Source: an uncultured Pelagibacteraceae bacterium
Lineage (GTDB): Bacteria; Pseudomonadota; Alphaproteobacteria; Pelagibacterales; Pelagibacteraceae
Assembly (NCBI GenBank): GCA_902614055.1
Contig: CACMJX010000002.1
Span: forward strand, 1 to 64,000
Direction: 5' to 3'
DNA length: 64,000 nucleotides
Made by a program: the position numbers and the translations under genes. Each line of letters starts with the position of its first letter. The first letter of the stretch is position 1. This document shows positions 52,595-62,046 of the stretch, in pieces. The notes beneath the pieces were generated by a model. It did no database searches. It was not told where the DNA came from and worked only from the letters and a program-made list of their open reading frames with translations.

Positions 52595-53745
52595 TGGGTC
52601 TACATTTTTCTGCAGAAGAATTTAAAAATAGGAAAGATAAGGTTATCAAACTTTTAAAACAGGAAAAATTAGATGCTATCCTTATGTTTAGGCAGGAGTC
52701 AATGTATTGGCTCACTGGATATGACACATTTGGATATGTTTTTTTTCAAACATTAGTTTTGGATCAAAAAGGTAATATAGTTTTATTAACAAGAGCTCCG
52801 GATTTAAGACAGGCACAAAATACTTCTAATATTAATGATATTAGAATATGGGTTGATAAAAATGAGTCAAATCCTACTGAAGATCTTAAAATTATTTTAG
52901 ATGAATTAAACTTAAAGGGTAAAAAAATTGGAGTTGAATACGAAGCATACGGATTAACTGGTCGAAATGCTTTGAAGCTGAATAAATCCTTGGAAAATTA
53001 CTGCGCAATAGAAGACACGTCTGAATTAGTTACTAAATTAAGAGTTATAAAATCAAATGAAGAAATTAATTATGTAAAAAAAGCAGCAAATTTAGCTGAC
53101 CTAGCATTAAATGAAGTTTGGAAACATGCAAAAGCCGGTGTAAGTGAGTCTAAGATTTTAGCTGAAATGAATAAGGTTATATTTGAGGGAGGTGGCGATT
53201 ATCCTGCAAATGAGTTTATAATCGGATCTGGTAAAAATGCACTTCTGTGTCGATACCAAGCTGAAAAACAAATTTTAAGTTCAAAAGATCAACTGACTAT
53301 AGAATGGGCTGGGACTTACAGACATTACCACTCAGCAATGTTTCGGACTATTCTAATTGGGAAAGCTGATTCAAAACATTATAAAATGCATGAAGCCTGT
53401 ATTGAGACTTTAAGCAATTGTGAAAGTAAATTGAAACCAGGAAATCAAATTGGTGAAGTATTTGATATTCATGCAAAAACTTTTGATGATTTAGGCTATA
53501 AAAATTCTAGAATGAATGCTTGTGGTTATTCTTTAGGAGCAACTTTTTCACCTAATTGGATGGATTGGCCAATGTTATACGCTGGAAATCCATATGTAGT
53601 TAAGCCAGGAAATATATTTTTTATGCATATGATATTAATGGACTCTGAGAATAATTTAGCAATGAACCTGGGTGAAACTTACCTAGTTACAGAAAATGGT
53701 AATGAAAGACTTGGAAAACAAAAACTTGATTTAGTCGTTATTTGA
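52594..53745 (+). CDS. M24-family Xaa-Pro peptidase / creatinase-like
   Basis: Creatinase N-domain ILMFRQESMYWLTGYDTFGYVFFQTLV; KLRVIKSNEEINYVKKAANLAD; M24 fold. Confidence 0.88.
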   Translation: MGLHFSAEEFKNRKDKVIKLLKQEKLDAILMFRQESMYWLTGYDTFGYVFFQTLVLDQKGNIVLLTRAPDLRQAQNTSNINDIRIWVDKNESNPTEDLKIILDELNLKGKKIGVEYEAYGLTGRNALKLNKSLENYCAIEDTSELVTKLRVIKSNEEINYVKKAANLADLALNEVWKHAKAGVSESKILAEMNKVIFEGGGDYPANEFIIGSGKNALLCRYQAEKQILSSKDQLTIEWAGTYRHYHSAMFRTILIGKADSKHYKMHEACIETLSNCESKLKPGNQIGEVFDIHAKTFDDLGYKNSRMNACGYSLGATFSPNWMDWPMLYAGNPYVVKPGNIFFMHMILMDSENNLAMNLGETYLVTENGNERLGKQKLDLVVI

Positions 53746-53757
53746 TTAGAAAAAGTC

Positions 53758-54750
53758 TTACATCCCCCATCTCATTGCTGCTGTATGAACTGGTGCATCC
53801 CAATGTTTTAAGATTTCATCATCACATTTGAGAAGAGTAATTGAAGCTCCTTGCATCTCAAGTGAGGTACAATAATTTCCAACTAAACTTTTTGTTACTT
53901 CAACACCTTTAGATTGCAAAATTTGACATGCATCCTCATAAACTAAATATAATTCTGTCAAAGGCGTGCCACCCATGCCATTTACGAAAAGTAAATTCTT
54001 CTCATTTTTTTCTGGTTTTAAATTGTCTAAAATAGCTTCTAAAATGTTTCCAACTATAGTTTTTGATGGTTGAATTTTTTCTCTTTTTCTACCTGGCTCA
54101 CCGTGAATACCTACACCAAATTCCATTTCATCATCGCCTATATCAAAAGTAGGTTTTCCAGCAGCAGGAACAGTACAACTTGTAAATGCTACTCCCATCG
54201 TACCAGCGTTTTTGTTAACTTTTTCACCAAGTTTTTTACATTCTTCAAGGGATCCATTATGTTCAGCTAAGGATCCAACTATTTTTTCTACCAATACAGT
54301 TGCCGCAACACCTCTTCTTCCGGTAGTAAATGTAGAGTCTTCAACTGCAACATCATCGTTGGTAATAATACTATCGTTTTTACCAGAATACATTTCAGCT
54401 CCCATTTCAAAGTTCATGATGTCCCCAGAATAATTTTTAACTATAAATAAAACTCCTGCGCCACTATCTACGTGTTCTGCTGCTGCTTGCATCTGATCTG
54501 GTGTTGGTGCTGAAAATACAAAACCTGGACATGCTGCATCTAACATTCCATGACCAACAAAACCCCCGTGCATTGGCTCATGTCCACTTCCACCGCCTGA
54601 AATTAAAGAAACTTTTCCATCTTTAGTTTTATTTTTTCTAGATACAAAGCTTGGGTCTAAATTGACATTTATAATATCACTATGAGCTTTACCAAAACCA
54701 GTAAGGCTCTCTTTTAGAAAATCATCGTTATTATTTATAAATTTTTTCAT
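53758..54750 (-). CDS. dhaK: Dihydroxyacetone kinase subunit DhaK
   Basis: VSLISGGGSGHEPMHGGFVGHGMLDAACPGFVFSAPTPDQM; NGMGGTPLTELYLVY. Confidence 0.95.
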   Translation of the reverse strand: MKKFINNNDDFLKESLTGFGKAHSDIINVNLDPSFVSRKNKTKDGKVSLISGGGSGHEPMHGGFVGHGMLDAACPGFVFSAPTPDQMQAAAEHVDSGAGVLFIVKNYSGDIMNFEMGAEMYSGKNDSIITNDDVAVEDSTFTTGRRGVAATVLVEKIVGSLAEHNGSLEECKKLGEKVNKNAGTMGVAFTSCTVPAAGKPTFDIGDDEMEFGVGIHGEPGRKREKIQPSKTIVGNILEAILDNLKPEKNEKNLLFVNGMGGTPLTELYLVYEDACQILQSKGVEVTKSLVGNYCTSLEMQGASITLLKCDDEILKHWDAPVHTAAMRWGM

Positions 54751-54759
54751 TTTTCCCTC

Positions 54760-55410
54760 CTAATTATTTATTACTGATTTACAAATTGTATCGATTATAA
54801 GCTGAGAAGAACGAGCTCCAGGATCTATATGTCCTTTTGCACGTTCACCTAAAAAAGAGGCTCTACCTTTTGTAGCCAACATATCTTTTGTAGATAACAT
54901 TCTTTCTTCAGCAATTTTTATTACTTCATTTAAACCTGTTTTAAATTCACCATTATTTTTTAATTCGTTTAGTTTTTCTGAAACTGGTAATAAAACATCC
55001 ATCATAGTTTTTTCTCCAACATCAGCTTTTCCTCTTTCTTTCATGGCTTTAATTCCACTAATAATCATTTCACATGCTTTATTAAAATCAACATCTTTAT
55101 CTAAATCAGAAGATTTAGCCATAGTCATAAAAAAAGTTCCAAATAATGCTCCCGATGATCCACCAATACCTGACAGGACTTTCATTGCTATCATATTTAA
55201 AGCTTTGGCTAATGGTAAATCTTTAATAGCGTCTTCAAGTTCAACAACTAACTTCAAACCTCTTTGAATGTTAAAAATATGATCTCCGTCTCCAATTTTT
55301 TGATCAAGAACCTCTATCTCTGCAGAATTTTCATCTATAACTTTTTGGATACTTTTTGCTTGAGAAATTAAAAAACTAACGCTCATAAATTCTATTTCCT
55401 TCTTGGTCAA
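54760..55410 (-). CDS. dhaL: Dihydroxyacetone kinase subunit DhaL (start possibly 55386)
   Basis: LDQKIGDGDHIFNIQRG; GGSSGALFGTFF; KGRASFLGERAKGHIDPGARSS. Confidence 0.93.
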   Translation of the reverse strand: MTKKEIEFMSVSFLISQAKSIQKVIDENSAEIEVLDQKIGDGDHIFNIQRGLKLVVELEDAIKDLPLAKALNMIAMKVLSGIGGSSGALFGTFFMTMAKSSDLDKDVDFNKACEMIISGIKAMKERGKADVGEKTMMDVLLPVSEKLNELKNNGEFKTGLNEVIKIAEERMLSTKDMLATKGRASFLGERAKGHIDPGARSSQLIIDTICKSVINN

Positions 55411-56383
55411 ATCTTAAAACTTTTTCATTATTCATGTCAAAATTAATTGTCTCATTTATTGGTGATTTATAGTTACCTTGAATTGACACAAGTATTTCTT
55501 GATCTTTAAAATTTAAAGCAACTACTGTTTCAGAGCCTAGATTTTCAATTGAGATAATTTTGGCTGAGTGGTTACCATTTCCTATTGTAATATTCTCAGG
55601 TCTTATACCAAAAGTAGGTACATCATTCATTCCAAGTAAGTTTCCAGGGAGAATATTGATTTTTGGCGAACCCAATCTTTGCGAAACATATATAGAATTT
55701 GGATTTTCATATATCTCTTCAGGAGTACCTATTTGCACTAAATGGCCCTCTTTTAAAACTCCAATTTTATCTGCTAAAGTAGTGGCTTCTGCTTGATCAT
55801 GTGTAACATAAAGTATTGTTGCATTCAGATTGGTTTGAATGTTTTTTAATTCAACCCTTAAACTCTCTCTTAATTTAGCATCTAGAGAGGATAACGGTTC
55901 ATCCATCAAGTATAAATTTGGCTCACGAACTAGCGCACGTCCAATTGCAACTCTTTGCATCTCACCACCAGATAATTGTGTAGCTTTATTATTTAGCTTA
56001 TTTGAAATCTTTAACATACTTGCAATATTCTCAACCTTAGTTTTAATTTCATCCTCAGGTAATTTTCTCATTGGAGATCTTAAAGGGAATGCTAAATTTT
56101 CATAAACACTATAGTGAGGATATAAAGAATATTGTTGAAACACAAAACAAACATCTCTTGATGCTGGTTGATCTTCGGTTACGGACTCATCGTTAAATAG
56201 AATACTTCCATTATCTATTTTCTCTAATCCAGCAATACATCTTAATGTAGTAGTTTTTCCAGCGCCAGAAGGACCTAATAAAACAAAAAACTGACCATCC
56301 TCAATAGTAAAATTTATATTATGTAAGGCCTCAATTTTTTTATTATAGGTTTTAGATAAATTTTTTAATTCTATTTTTGCCAT
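55376..56383 (-). CDS. ABC transporter ATP-binding protein (UgpC/MalK/GlpT-like)
   Basis: GPSGAGKTTTLRCIAGLE; LSGGEMQRVAIGRALVREPNLYLMDEPLSSLD; C-terminal TOBE region GIRPENI. Confidence 0.93.
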   Translation of the reverse strand: MAKIELKNLSKTYNKKIEALHNINFTIEDGQFFVLLGPSGAGKTTTLRCIAGLEKIDNGSILFNDESVTEDQPASRDVCFVFQQYSLYPHYSVYENLAFPLRSPMRKLPEDEIKTKVENIASMLKISNKLNNKATQLSGGEMQRVAIGRALVREPNLYLMDEPLSSLDAKLRESLRVELKNIQTNLNATILYVTHDQAEATTLADKIGVLKEGHLVQIGTPEEIYENPNSIYVSQRLGSPKINILPGNLLGMNDVPTFGIRPENITIGNGNHSAKIISIENLGSETVVALNFKDQEILVSIQGNYKSPINETINFDMNNEKVLRFDQEGNRIYER

Positions 56384-57465
56384 TAATTCATAAACTCACT
56401 TTTAAGAGATTTGTCAGTCTCACCATCAAAAATAATTATGTTATCATTTGAGGGTTTTAATTGAACGTTTTCATTGATTTTAACAGTTGTTGAAATATCA
56501 GTTTTTACTTTGATTTCTCCAAAATTAGTTTTAACAGTTACGATTTTTCTTGAGCCTAAATATTCAACTCCAAATACTGAACCTTTAAGACCACCTTCGT
56601 TAGTAAGAGATAAATTTTCAGGACGAATACCAAATGAGTTTTTTTTGCCTTTTGATATCTCATACTGTTTAGGTATATTAAAATTTGTTCCTTCTATATT
56701 TAAAGTCGACTGTTCATTAGAAATACCTTGATCAATACTTATAAAATTCATTCCAGGGGAGCCAATAAATGATGCTACAAATTTGGTAGCAGGTTTATTG
56801 TAAATTACTGAAGGTTCATCAGCTTGTAAAATTTCGCCACCATCCATTACGGCAATACGATCAGCTAATGACATTGCCTCTAGTTGATCGTGTGTTACAT
56901 AAACAGTGGTAGCGCCAATATCGATGTGTAATTTCTTAAGTTCTAAACACATTAATTCTCTAAATTCTGCATCCAAAGTACCTAAAGGCTCATCCATTAA
57001 AAATGCTTTTGGTCTTCTCACTAAAGCTCTACCAAGAGCTACACGTTGTCTATCTCCACCCGATAAAGAAGAAATGTTGGAGTTTAAAATATGATCAATT
57101 CTTAAAAGTTTTGCTGCTTCTTCAACTCTAGTTTTAATTTCACTTCTACTATAACCTTGCATTTTAAGGGGAAAAGATAGGTTATTTTTTACATTCATAT
57201 GTGGATAGAGGGCAAACAATTGAAAAACGAAGGCAATATCTCTCTCAGATGCTCTTAACATTCCAACTTCTTCATCTCCTAAATAAATTTCTCCTGATGT
57301 TGGTAATTCTAATCCAGCAATCATTCTTAGAGTTGTTGTTTTTCCACATCCAGATGGGCCAAGCAAAACAAAAAACTCTTTATCATTAATTGTTAAATTA
57401 GAATTTTTAACTGCAGTGAAATCTCCAAATGATTTTTGTAAATTTACTATTTTAATTTTAGACAT
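56383..57465 (-). CDS. ABC transporter ATP-binding protein (UgpC/MalK/GlpS-like)
   Basis: GPSGCGKTTTLRMIAGLE; LSGGDRQRVALGRALVRRPKAFLMDEPLGTLD. Confidence 0.93.
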   Translation of the reverse strand: MSKIKIVNLQKSFGDFTAVKNSNLTINDKEFFVLLGPSGCGKTTTLRMIAGLELPTSGEIYLGDEEVGMLRASERDIAFVFQLFALYPHMNVKNNLSFPLKMQGYSRSEIKTRVEEAAKLLRIDHILNSNISSLSGGDRQRVALGRALVRRPKAFLMDEPLGTLDAEFRELMCLELKKLHIDIGATTVYVTHDQLEAMSLADRIAVMDGGEILQADEPSVIYNKPATKFVASFIGSPGMNFISIDQGISNEQSTLNIEGTNFNIPKQYEISKGKKNSFGIRPENLSLTNEGGLKGSVFGVEYLGSRKIVTVKTNFGEIKVKTDISTTVKINENVQLKPSNDNIIIFDGETDKSLKSEFMN

Positions 57466-57466
57466 A

Positions 57467-57658
57467 TTAATCCGGAAAGTGACTTGTGATTATGAAACCT
57501 ATAGTTCCAACTAAAATTACAATAAATGAGTAAGTATACATCCACATTGCAAATGGTTGCAACAACATGAAAACTCCTAATAAAATTAATACTATAGATA
57601 AATTTTCCCAGTAAACTCTTCTAAATATTTTTCTCATTAATGATTTTTCCTCTTGCAT
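57467..57658 (-). CDS. Small membrane protein, DUF2160-like ABC-transporter accessory; start reassigned to 57658
   Basis: MQEEKSLMRKIFRRVYWENLSIVLILLGVFMLLQPFAMWMYTYSFIVILVGTIGFIITSHFPD (63 aa). Start codon overlaps the permease stop (TAATG); position matches the DUF2160 gene of glycerol-type ABC operons. Confidence 0.75.
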   Translation of the reverse strand: MQEEKSLMRKIFRRVYWENLSIVLILLGVFMLLQPFAMWMYTYSFIVILVGTIGFIITSHFPD

Positions 57659-58602
57659 TATTTTCTCACTGCTCCAAAAGTAATACCTCTCAAAAGGTGT
57701 TTTCTTAAAATAATTGTAAAAATCATCACTGGTAATAAAAATAAAGTTGTACCAGCCCCAATCGCAGGCCAATCTAAACCTCCTTCTCCTATAATTGTCG
57801 GGATAAATGGTGGAGCTGTTTGTGCGTTAAATTGAGTGAGGAGAACAGCAAATGCATATTCGTTCCATGAAAAAATCATGCAAAAGATTGCTGTTGCAGC
57901 AATACCGGTCATCGCTTGTGGAAGAACAACTTTAAAGAACGCTTGAAGTCTAGAATATCCATCAATCATAGCTGCTTCTTCGTATTCTTTAGGAATTTCA
58001 TCCATAAATCCTTTCAATAGCCATACTGCTAAACTTAAATTTACGACTGTATATAATATGATCATTCCAAGGTGAGTATCCCCTAATCCTAATTTTCTAT
58101 ACATAATGAATATTGGAACAGCCACCGCTATTGGTGGAAACATCCTGGTAGAAAGAATAAAAAATAATAAATCATCTTTTAATGGAACTCTAAATCTCGA
58201 GAAAGCATACGCCGCTAATGCACCCAAAAATACGGATGCAAAAGTTGACCCAAAGCCAATTATCATTGAATTTGAGTATCTACCTAAAAATTTTGATGGC
58301 CCCGTTATGACCATTTCTCTACTTCTAACTAATTCTTCATACCAAGTTTCTGGAGCTGGCAAAGAGTCAAGATATTCCTGAGATTGCCTTGATCTATTAG
58401 TGAACAAGTTAACATATCCTTCTAAAGATGGTTCAAACAGTACTTCAGGTGGATAAGAAATTGCACTATTAACATTCTTAAAACTTGTCATTACCATCCA
58501 AGAAATAGGTATCAATGTTATTACTGTGTAAACAATAATAATTGTTGCAGCAAGTTTCTTTGAAAACGATGAAGGTTCTAAATATGATCTGGATGTATCC
58601 AT
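57658..58602 (-). CDS. ABC transporter permease (MalG/UgpE family)
   Basis: EAAMIDGYSRLQAFFKVVLPQAMTGIAATAIFCMIFSWNEYAFA (EAA motif). Confidence 0.92.
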   Translation of the reverse strand: MDTSRSYLEPSSFSKKLAATIIIVYTVITLIPISWMVMTSFKNVNSAISYPPEVLFEPSLEGYVNLFTNRSRQSQEYLDSLPAPETWYEELVRSREMVITGPSKFLGRYSNSMIIGFGSTFASVFLGALAAYAFSRFRVPLKDDLLFFILSTRMFPPIAVAVPIFIMYRKLGLGDTHLGMIILYTVVNLSLAVWLLKGFMDEIPKEYEEAAMIDGYSRLQAFFKVVLPQAMTGIAATAIFCMIFSWNEYAFAVLLTQFNAQTAPPFIPTIIGEGGLDWPAIGAGTTLFLLPVMIFTIILRKHLLRGITFGAVRK

Positions 58603-59501
58603 CAGCGTTCCTTTATTTTATTCATTACTTTTACATATACATTTCCAAAACCAAAAATAGTTACAAATAAAATGACAGCAAAAGCTGAACTGTAACCAGT
58701 TTTCCATTTTTCAAATGCTTCTCTTTTTAAATTGATTGAGGCGAGCTCTGTAGCTGAACCAGGGCCACCAGATGTAAGTTCAACGACCATGTCGAACATT
58801 TTGAAATTCTCAATCCCTCTAAATAACAAAGCCAATAATAAAAATGGTAATACAGATGGTAGTGTGATGTATATAAATTGTTGCCATTTACTAGCTCTAT
58901 CAACTTCAGCAGCCTCATATAAATAATTTGGAACTGATCTTAGACCGGCTAAACAAATCAACATTGTAAAAGGTGTCCACATCCAAGTATCAACTATAAC
59001 TATCGACCAAGGTGCGAGTTCACTTGAACCAATCATATCAAAACTTCCGAAATCGTAAAAAAAGTTTACTACATAATTAAATAAACCTACTTGAGGATTA
59101 TAAAGATAAGTCCAAAAAACACCTACAACAGCAGGCGATAACATCATTGGTAATACTATTAGTGTGGTTAATAATTCATTACCTTTAAATTTCCTGTTTA
59201 ATAATAAAGCTAAACCTAATCCTATTACTGCCTGAAGTAATAAAGTCCAAAACATAAAGTTTGCAGTAACCTGCATTTTTTCCCATATGGCTTCTTTATT
59301 GAGAACCTTTATATAATTTTTTAAACCAACAAACTGTGGTTCTCTCCCAATTTTATTTGCGTAAAAATTTGTAAAAGACATTCTGATTGCATAAATCAAA
59401 GGATAAATATTTATCGCCAATAAAAGAAAGACAGATGGTCCAATGAAAAGCCATGCTACAGCCTTATCAGAAAGTCCTTTAAATTTTTTTTTAACGCTCA
59501 T
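58602..59501 (-). CDS. ABC transporter permease (MalF/UgpA family)
   Basis: EAAEVDRASKWQQFIYITLPSVLPFLLLALLFRGIENFKMFD (EAA motif). Confidence 0.92.
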   Translation of the reverse strand: MSVKKKFKGLSDKAVAWLFIGPSVFLLLAINIYPLIYAIRMSFTNFYANKIGREPQFVGLKNYIKVLNKEAIWEKMQVTANFMFWTLLLQAVIGLGLALLLNRKFKGNELLTTLIVLPMMLSPAVVGVFWTYLYNPQVGLFNYVVNFFYDFGSFDMIGSSELAPWSIVIVDTWMWTPFTMLICLAGLRSVPNYLYEAAEVDRASKWQQFIYITLPSVLPFLLLALLFRGIENFKMFDMVVELTSGGPGSATELASINLKREAFEKWKTGYSSAFAVILFVTIFGFGNVYVKVMNKIKER

Positions 59502-59512
59502 ATGATTTTTTT

Positions 59513-59549
59513 AAAAAAAAGGGGAGATATTACCCCCCCTTTTTTTTTT
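59513..59549 (-). terminator. Intrinsic terminator between the solute-binding protein gene and the permease genes
   Basis: AAAAAAAAGGGG ... CCCCCCCTTTTTTTTT; on the minus strand a G/C stem followed by an uninterrupted run of T. Confidence 0.8.
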
Positions 59550-59568
59550 ATATTTTTAAATATTAATG

Positions 59569-60873
59569 TTAAAGTTTTCCGTCTGCTTCAAATACTTCAA
59601 CCCACTCTTCGATAATTTTATCTAGAGCGCCTTTAGCAGTTCCTTTTCCATTAACAACGTAATCATGAATAGCTTCCTGCATAGGTAACATTAACTCAAC
59701 AAATGTTGGTTCTTGCCAAAAATCTTTGACAATTCCCATTGAGTCTAAGAAACCTTGTGCATAAACTGTAGATGTAGGGAACGATGGTGAATTTAATACA
59801 TCATTATGACATGAATATCCGCCTAAATCCCACCATTTTTGCTGTACATCTGGTCTTGCAAACCATTTAATATATTCTAATGCAAGATCTTGTTTATCTG
59901 AATATTTAACAACAGATATACCTTGTCCACCTAATGTTGCAGCAGCTACGTTTTGTTTTGGATTTGCAAAGAAACCACTAACTCTTCCGTCGCTATCTTC
60001 TTTAGAAACACCTGGCCAAAAAGCATACCAGTTCATTTGGAATGCTACTTGTCCTGATTTATATGCATCTAAGTTTGCTACCATATAAGCATCAGAGTGT
60101 CCTGGAGGAGCACAGCCCTCATATAATTTTCTATAGAACTCTACAGCTTCTACTGCTTGCGGAGAATTGAAATAACCTTCCATATCGTATGGTTTGTTTG
60201 GATTTTCATACTCCATACCCCATGCATACATAGCAGCAGTTACACCCATTGTAATACCTTCAGATCCACGCTCTGTATTTATAGCAGCACCGTATCTTTT
60301 TTGACCATCAATTTCTCTTCCTTGGAAAAAAGTACACATGTCATATAGCTGATCCCAACTAGCAGGTACACCTAAATCATAACCATGTTTCTTTTTGAAT
60401 TCAGATTTAAGCTCAGGTCTATCAAACCAGTCTTTTCTATAAGCCCATGCTAATGCATCTCCCATAGCTGGTAATGCATAATAGTTTTCACTTCCTTTAG
60501 GCCAAGTTGAATATGCATAAACTGTTGCAGGTGAGAAATCATTCATTGAAATACCTTCCTTATCAAAGAAGTCATTCAGCTTTACGTAGTGTCCATATAC
60601 TGCACCAGCACCAATCCATTGTGAGTCACCGATTAACAAGTCAAAAGTTTTACCTTTGTTGTTAAGTTCGTTCAACATACGATCTGCAAAATTTGGCCAT
60701 GGCACGAATTCGAAGTTGACATCTATTCCTGTCTCTGCTGTAAACTCTTTAGTAAGTTCTTGTAAAGCATTAGCAGGGTCCCAAGCGGCCCATCCTAATG
60801 TGATTGACTTAGCATTTGAATTTGCAGAAAAAGCAAATAGAGAAACAAACAATAAAATCATTATTTTTTTCAT
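59569..60873 (-). CDS. ABC transporter solute-binding protein (sugar/polyol, family 1); start reassigned from 60918 to 60873
   Basis: Signal peptide MKKIMILLFVSLFAFSANSNAKS; ITLGWAAWDPANALQELTKEFTAETGIDVNFEFVPWPNFADRML...FDLLIGDSQWIG. Confidence 0.92.
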   Translation of the reverse strand: MKKIMILLFVSLFAFSANSNAKSITLGWAAWDPANALQELTKEFTAETGIDVNFEFVPWPNFADRMLNELNNKGKTFDLLIGDSQWIGAGAVYGHYVKLNDFFDKEGISMNDFSPATVYAYSTWPKGSENYYALPAMGDALAWAYRKDWFDRPELKSEFKKKHGYDLGVPASWDQLYDMCTFFQGREIDGQKRYGAAINTERGSEGITMGVTAAMYAWGMEYENPNKPYDMEGYFNSPQAVEAVEFYRKLYEGCAPPGHSDAYMVANLDAYKSGQVAFQMNWYAFWPGVSKEDSDGRVSGFFANPKQNVAAATLGGQGISVVKYSDKQDLALEYIKWFARPDVQQKWWDLGGYSCHNDVLNSPSFPTSTVYAQGFLDSMGIVKDFWQEPTFVELMLPMQEAIHDYVVNGKGTAKGALDKIIEEWVEVFEADGKL

Positions 60874-60894
60874 TTTATCTCCTATTAGTTTAAT

Positions 60895-60908
60895 TATTCT
60901 TAAGAATA
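60895..60908. promoter_or_regulatory. Perfect 14-bp palindrome in the divergent promoter region
   Basis: TATTCTTAAGAATA, between the start of the SBP gene and the isomerase gene. Confidence 0.4.
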
Positions 60909-60990
60909 GTCTATCCAAGAAGACTTGTGCCTGCTAGTATTTTTTTTGTAAAAAATAGTTTAAGTAAAAAATTAAAGAGAAAGGGGAATT

Positions 60991-62046
60991 ATGAACAAAA
61001 TAAAAGGTCCTGCAATTTTCCTAGCACAATTTGTAGGCGAAGATGCACCGTTTAATTCTTTAGATAATATTTGTAAATGGGCATCATCTCTCGGTTACAA
61101 AGGTATACAAATTCCTAGTTGGGACGGTAGATTAATTGATTTAAAAAAAGCATTTGAAAGTAAAAATTATTGTGATGAGATTAAAGGAATTGCTAAATCA
61201 CACAATTTAGAAATTACAGAATTATCAACTCACCTACAAGGTCAACTTGTTGCAGTGCATCCTGCTTATGATTCTGCTTTTGATGGTTTTGCTGCGCCTG
61301 AAGTAAGAGGAAATCCTAAAGCAAGACAAGAATGGGCTGTAAATCAATTGATGATGGCTGCAAAAGCATCGAACAGTCTAGGAATAGATAAACATGTAAC
61401 TTTTTCAGGAGCACTTGCTTGGCCTTATGTTTATCCTTGGCCACAAAGACCTGAGGGTTTAATTGAAAATGCATTTGATGAATTATCAAAAAGATGGAAG
61501 CCTATTCTTGATCACTTTGATCATAATGGAGTAGATTTATGTTATGAAATACATCCAGGTGAAGATCTTCATGATGGTGTAACTTTTGAGATGTTTTTAG
61601 AAAGAGTAGGTAATCATAAAAGATGTAATATGCTTTTTGATCCAAGTCATTATGTTCTGCAACACCTAGATTATTTAGCTCATATTGATATTTATCATGA
61701 GAAGATAAAAATGTTTCACGTTAAAGATGCTGAGTTAAACCCATCTGGGAAACAAGGTGTCTATGGTGGGTTTCAGTCATGGGTTAATAGAGCTGGTAGA
61801 TTTAGATCACTTGGTGATGGACAAGTTGATTTTAAATCCATATTCTCAAAACTAACTTCATATGATTATGATGGTTGGGCAGTTCTTGAATGGGAATGCT
61901 GTCTTAAACATCCAGAAGATGGAGCAAGAGAAGGAGCTGAATTCATTAAAAATCACATTATTAATACAACAGAAAAAGCTTTTGATGATTTTGCAGGTAG
62001 CGGAGCTGACCATGAAGCAAATAAAAAAATGCTTGGCATTAATTAA
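60991..62046 (+). CDS. Sugar phosphate isomerase/epimerase-like TIM-barrel protein
   Basis: AP-endonuclease-2-like: WASSLGYKGIQIPSWD, LCYEIHPGEDLHDG, NMLFDPSHYVLQHLDY, MFHVKDAE. Confidence 0.9.
   Translation: MNKIKGPAIFLAQFVGEDAPFNSLDNICKWASSLGYKGIQIPSWDGRLIDLKKAFESKNYCDEIKGIAKSHNLEITELSTHLQGQLVAVHPAYDSAFDGFAAPEVRGNPKARQEWAVNQLMMAAKASNSLGIDKHVTFSGALAWPYVYPWPQRPEGLIENAFDELSKRWKPILDHFDHNGVDLCYEIHPGEDLHDGVTFEMFLERVGNHKRCNMLFDPSHYVLQHLDYLAHIDIYHEKIKMFHVKDAELNPSGKQGVYGGFQSWVNRAGRFRSLGDGQVDFKSIFSKLTSYDYDGWAVLEWECCLKHPEDGAREGAEFIKNHIINTTEKAFDDFAGSGADHEANKKMLGIN

Noticed and set aside
53746-53757. Terminator between the convergent M24 peptidase and dhaK genes
   Set aside because: No inverted repeat with U-tract in the 12-bp gap.
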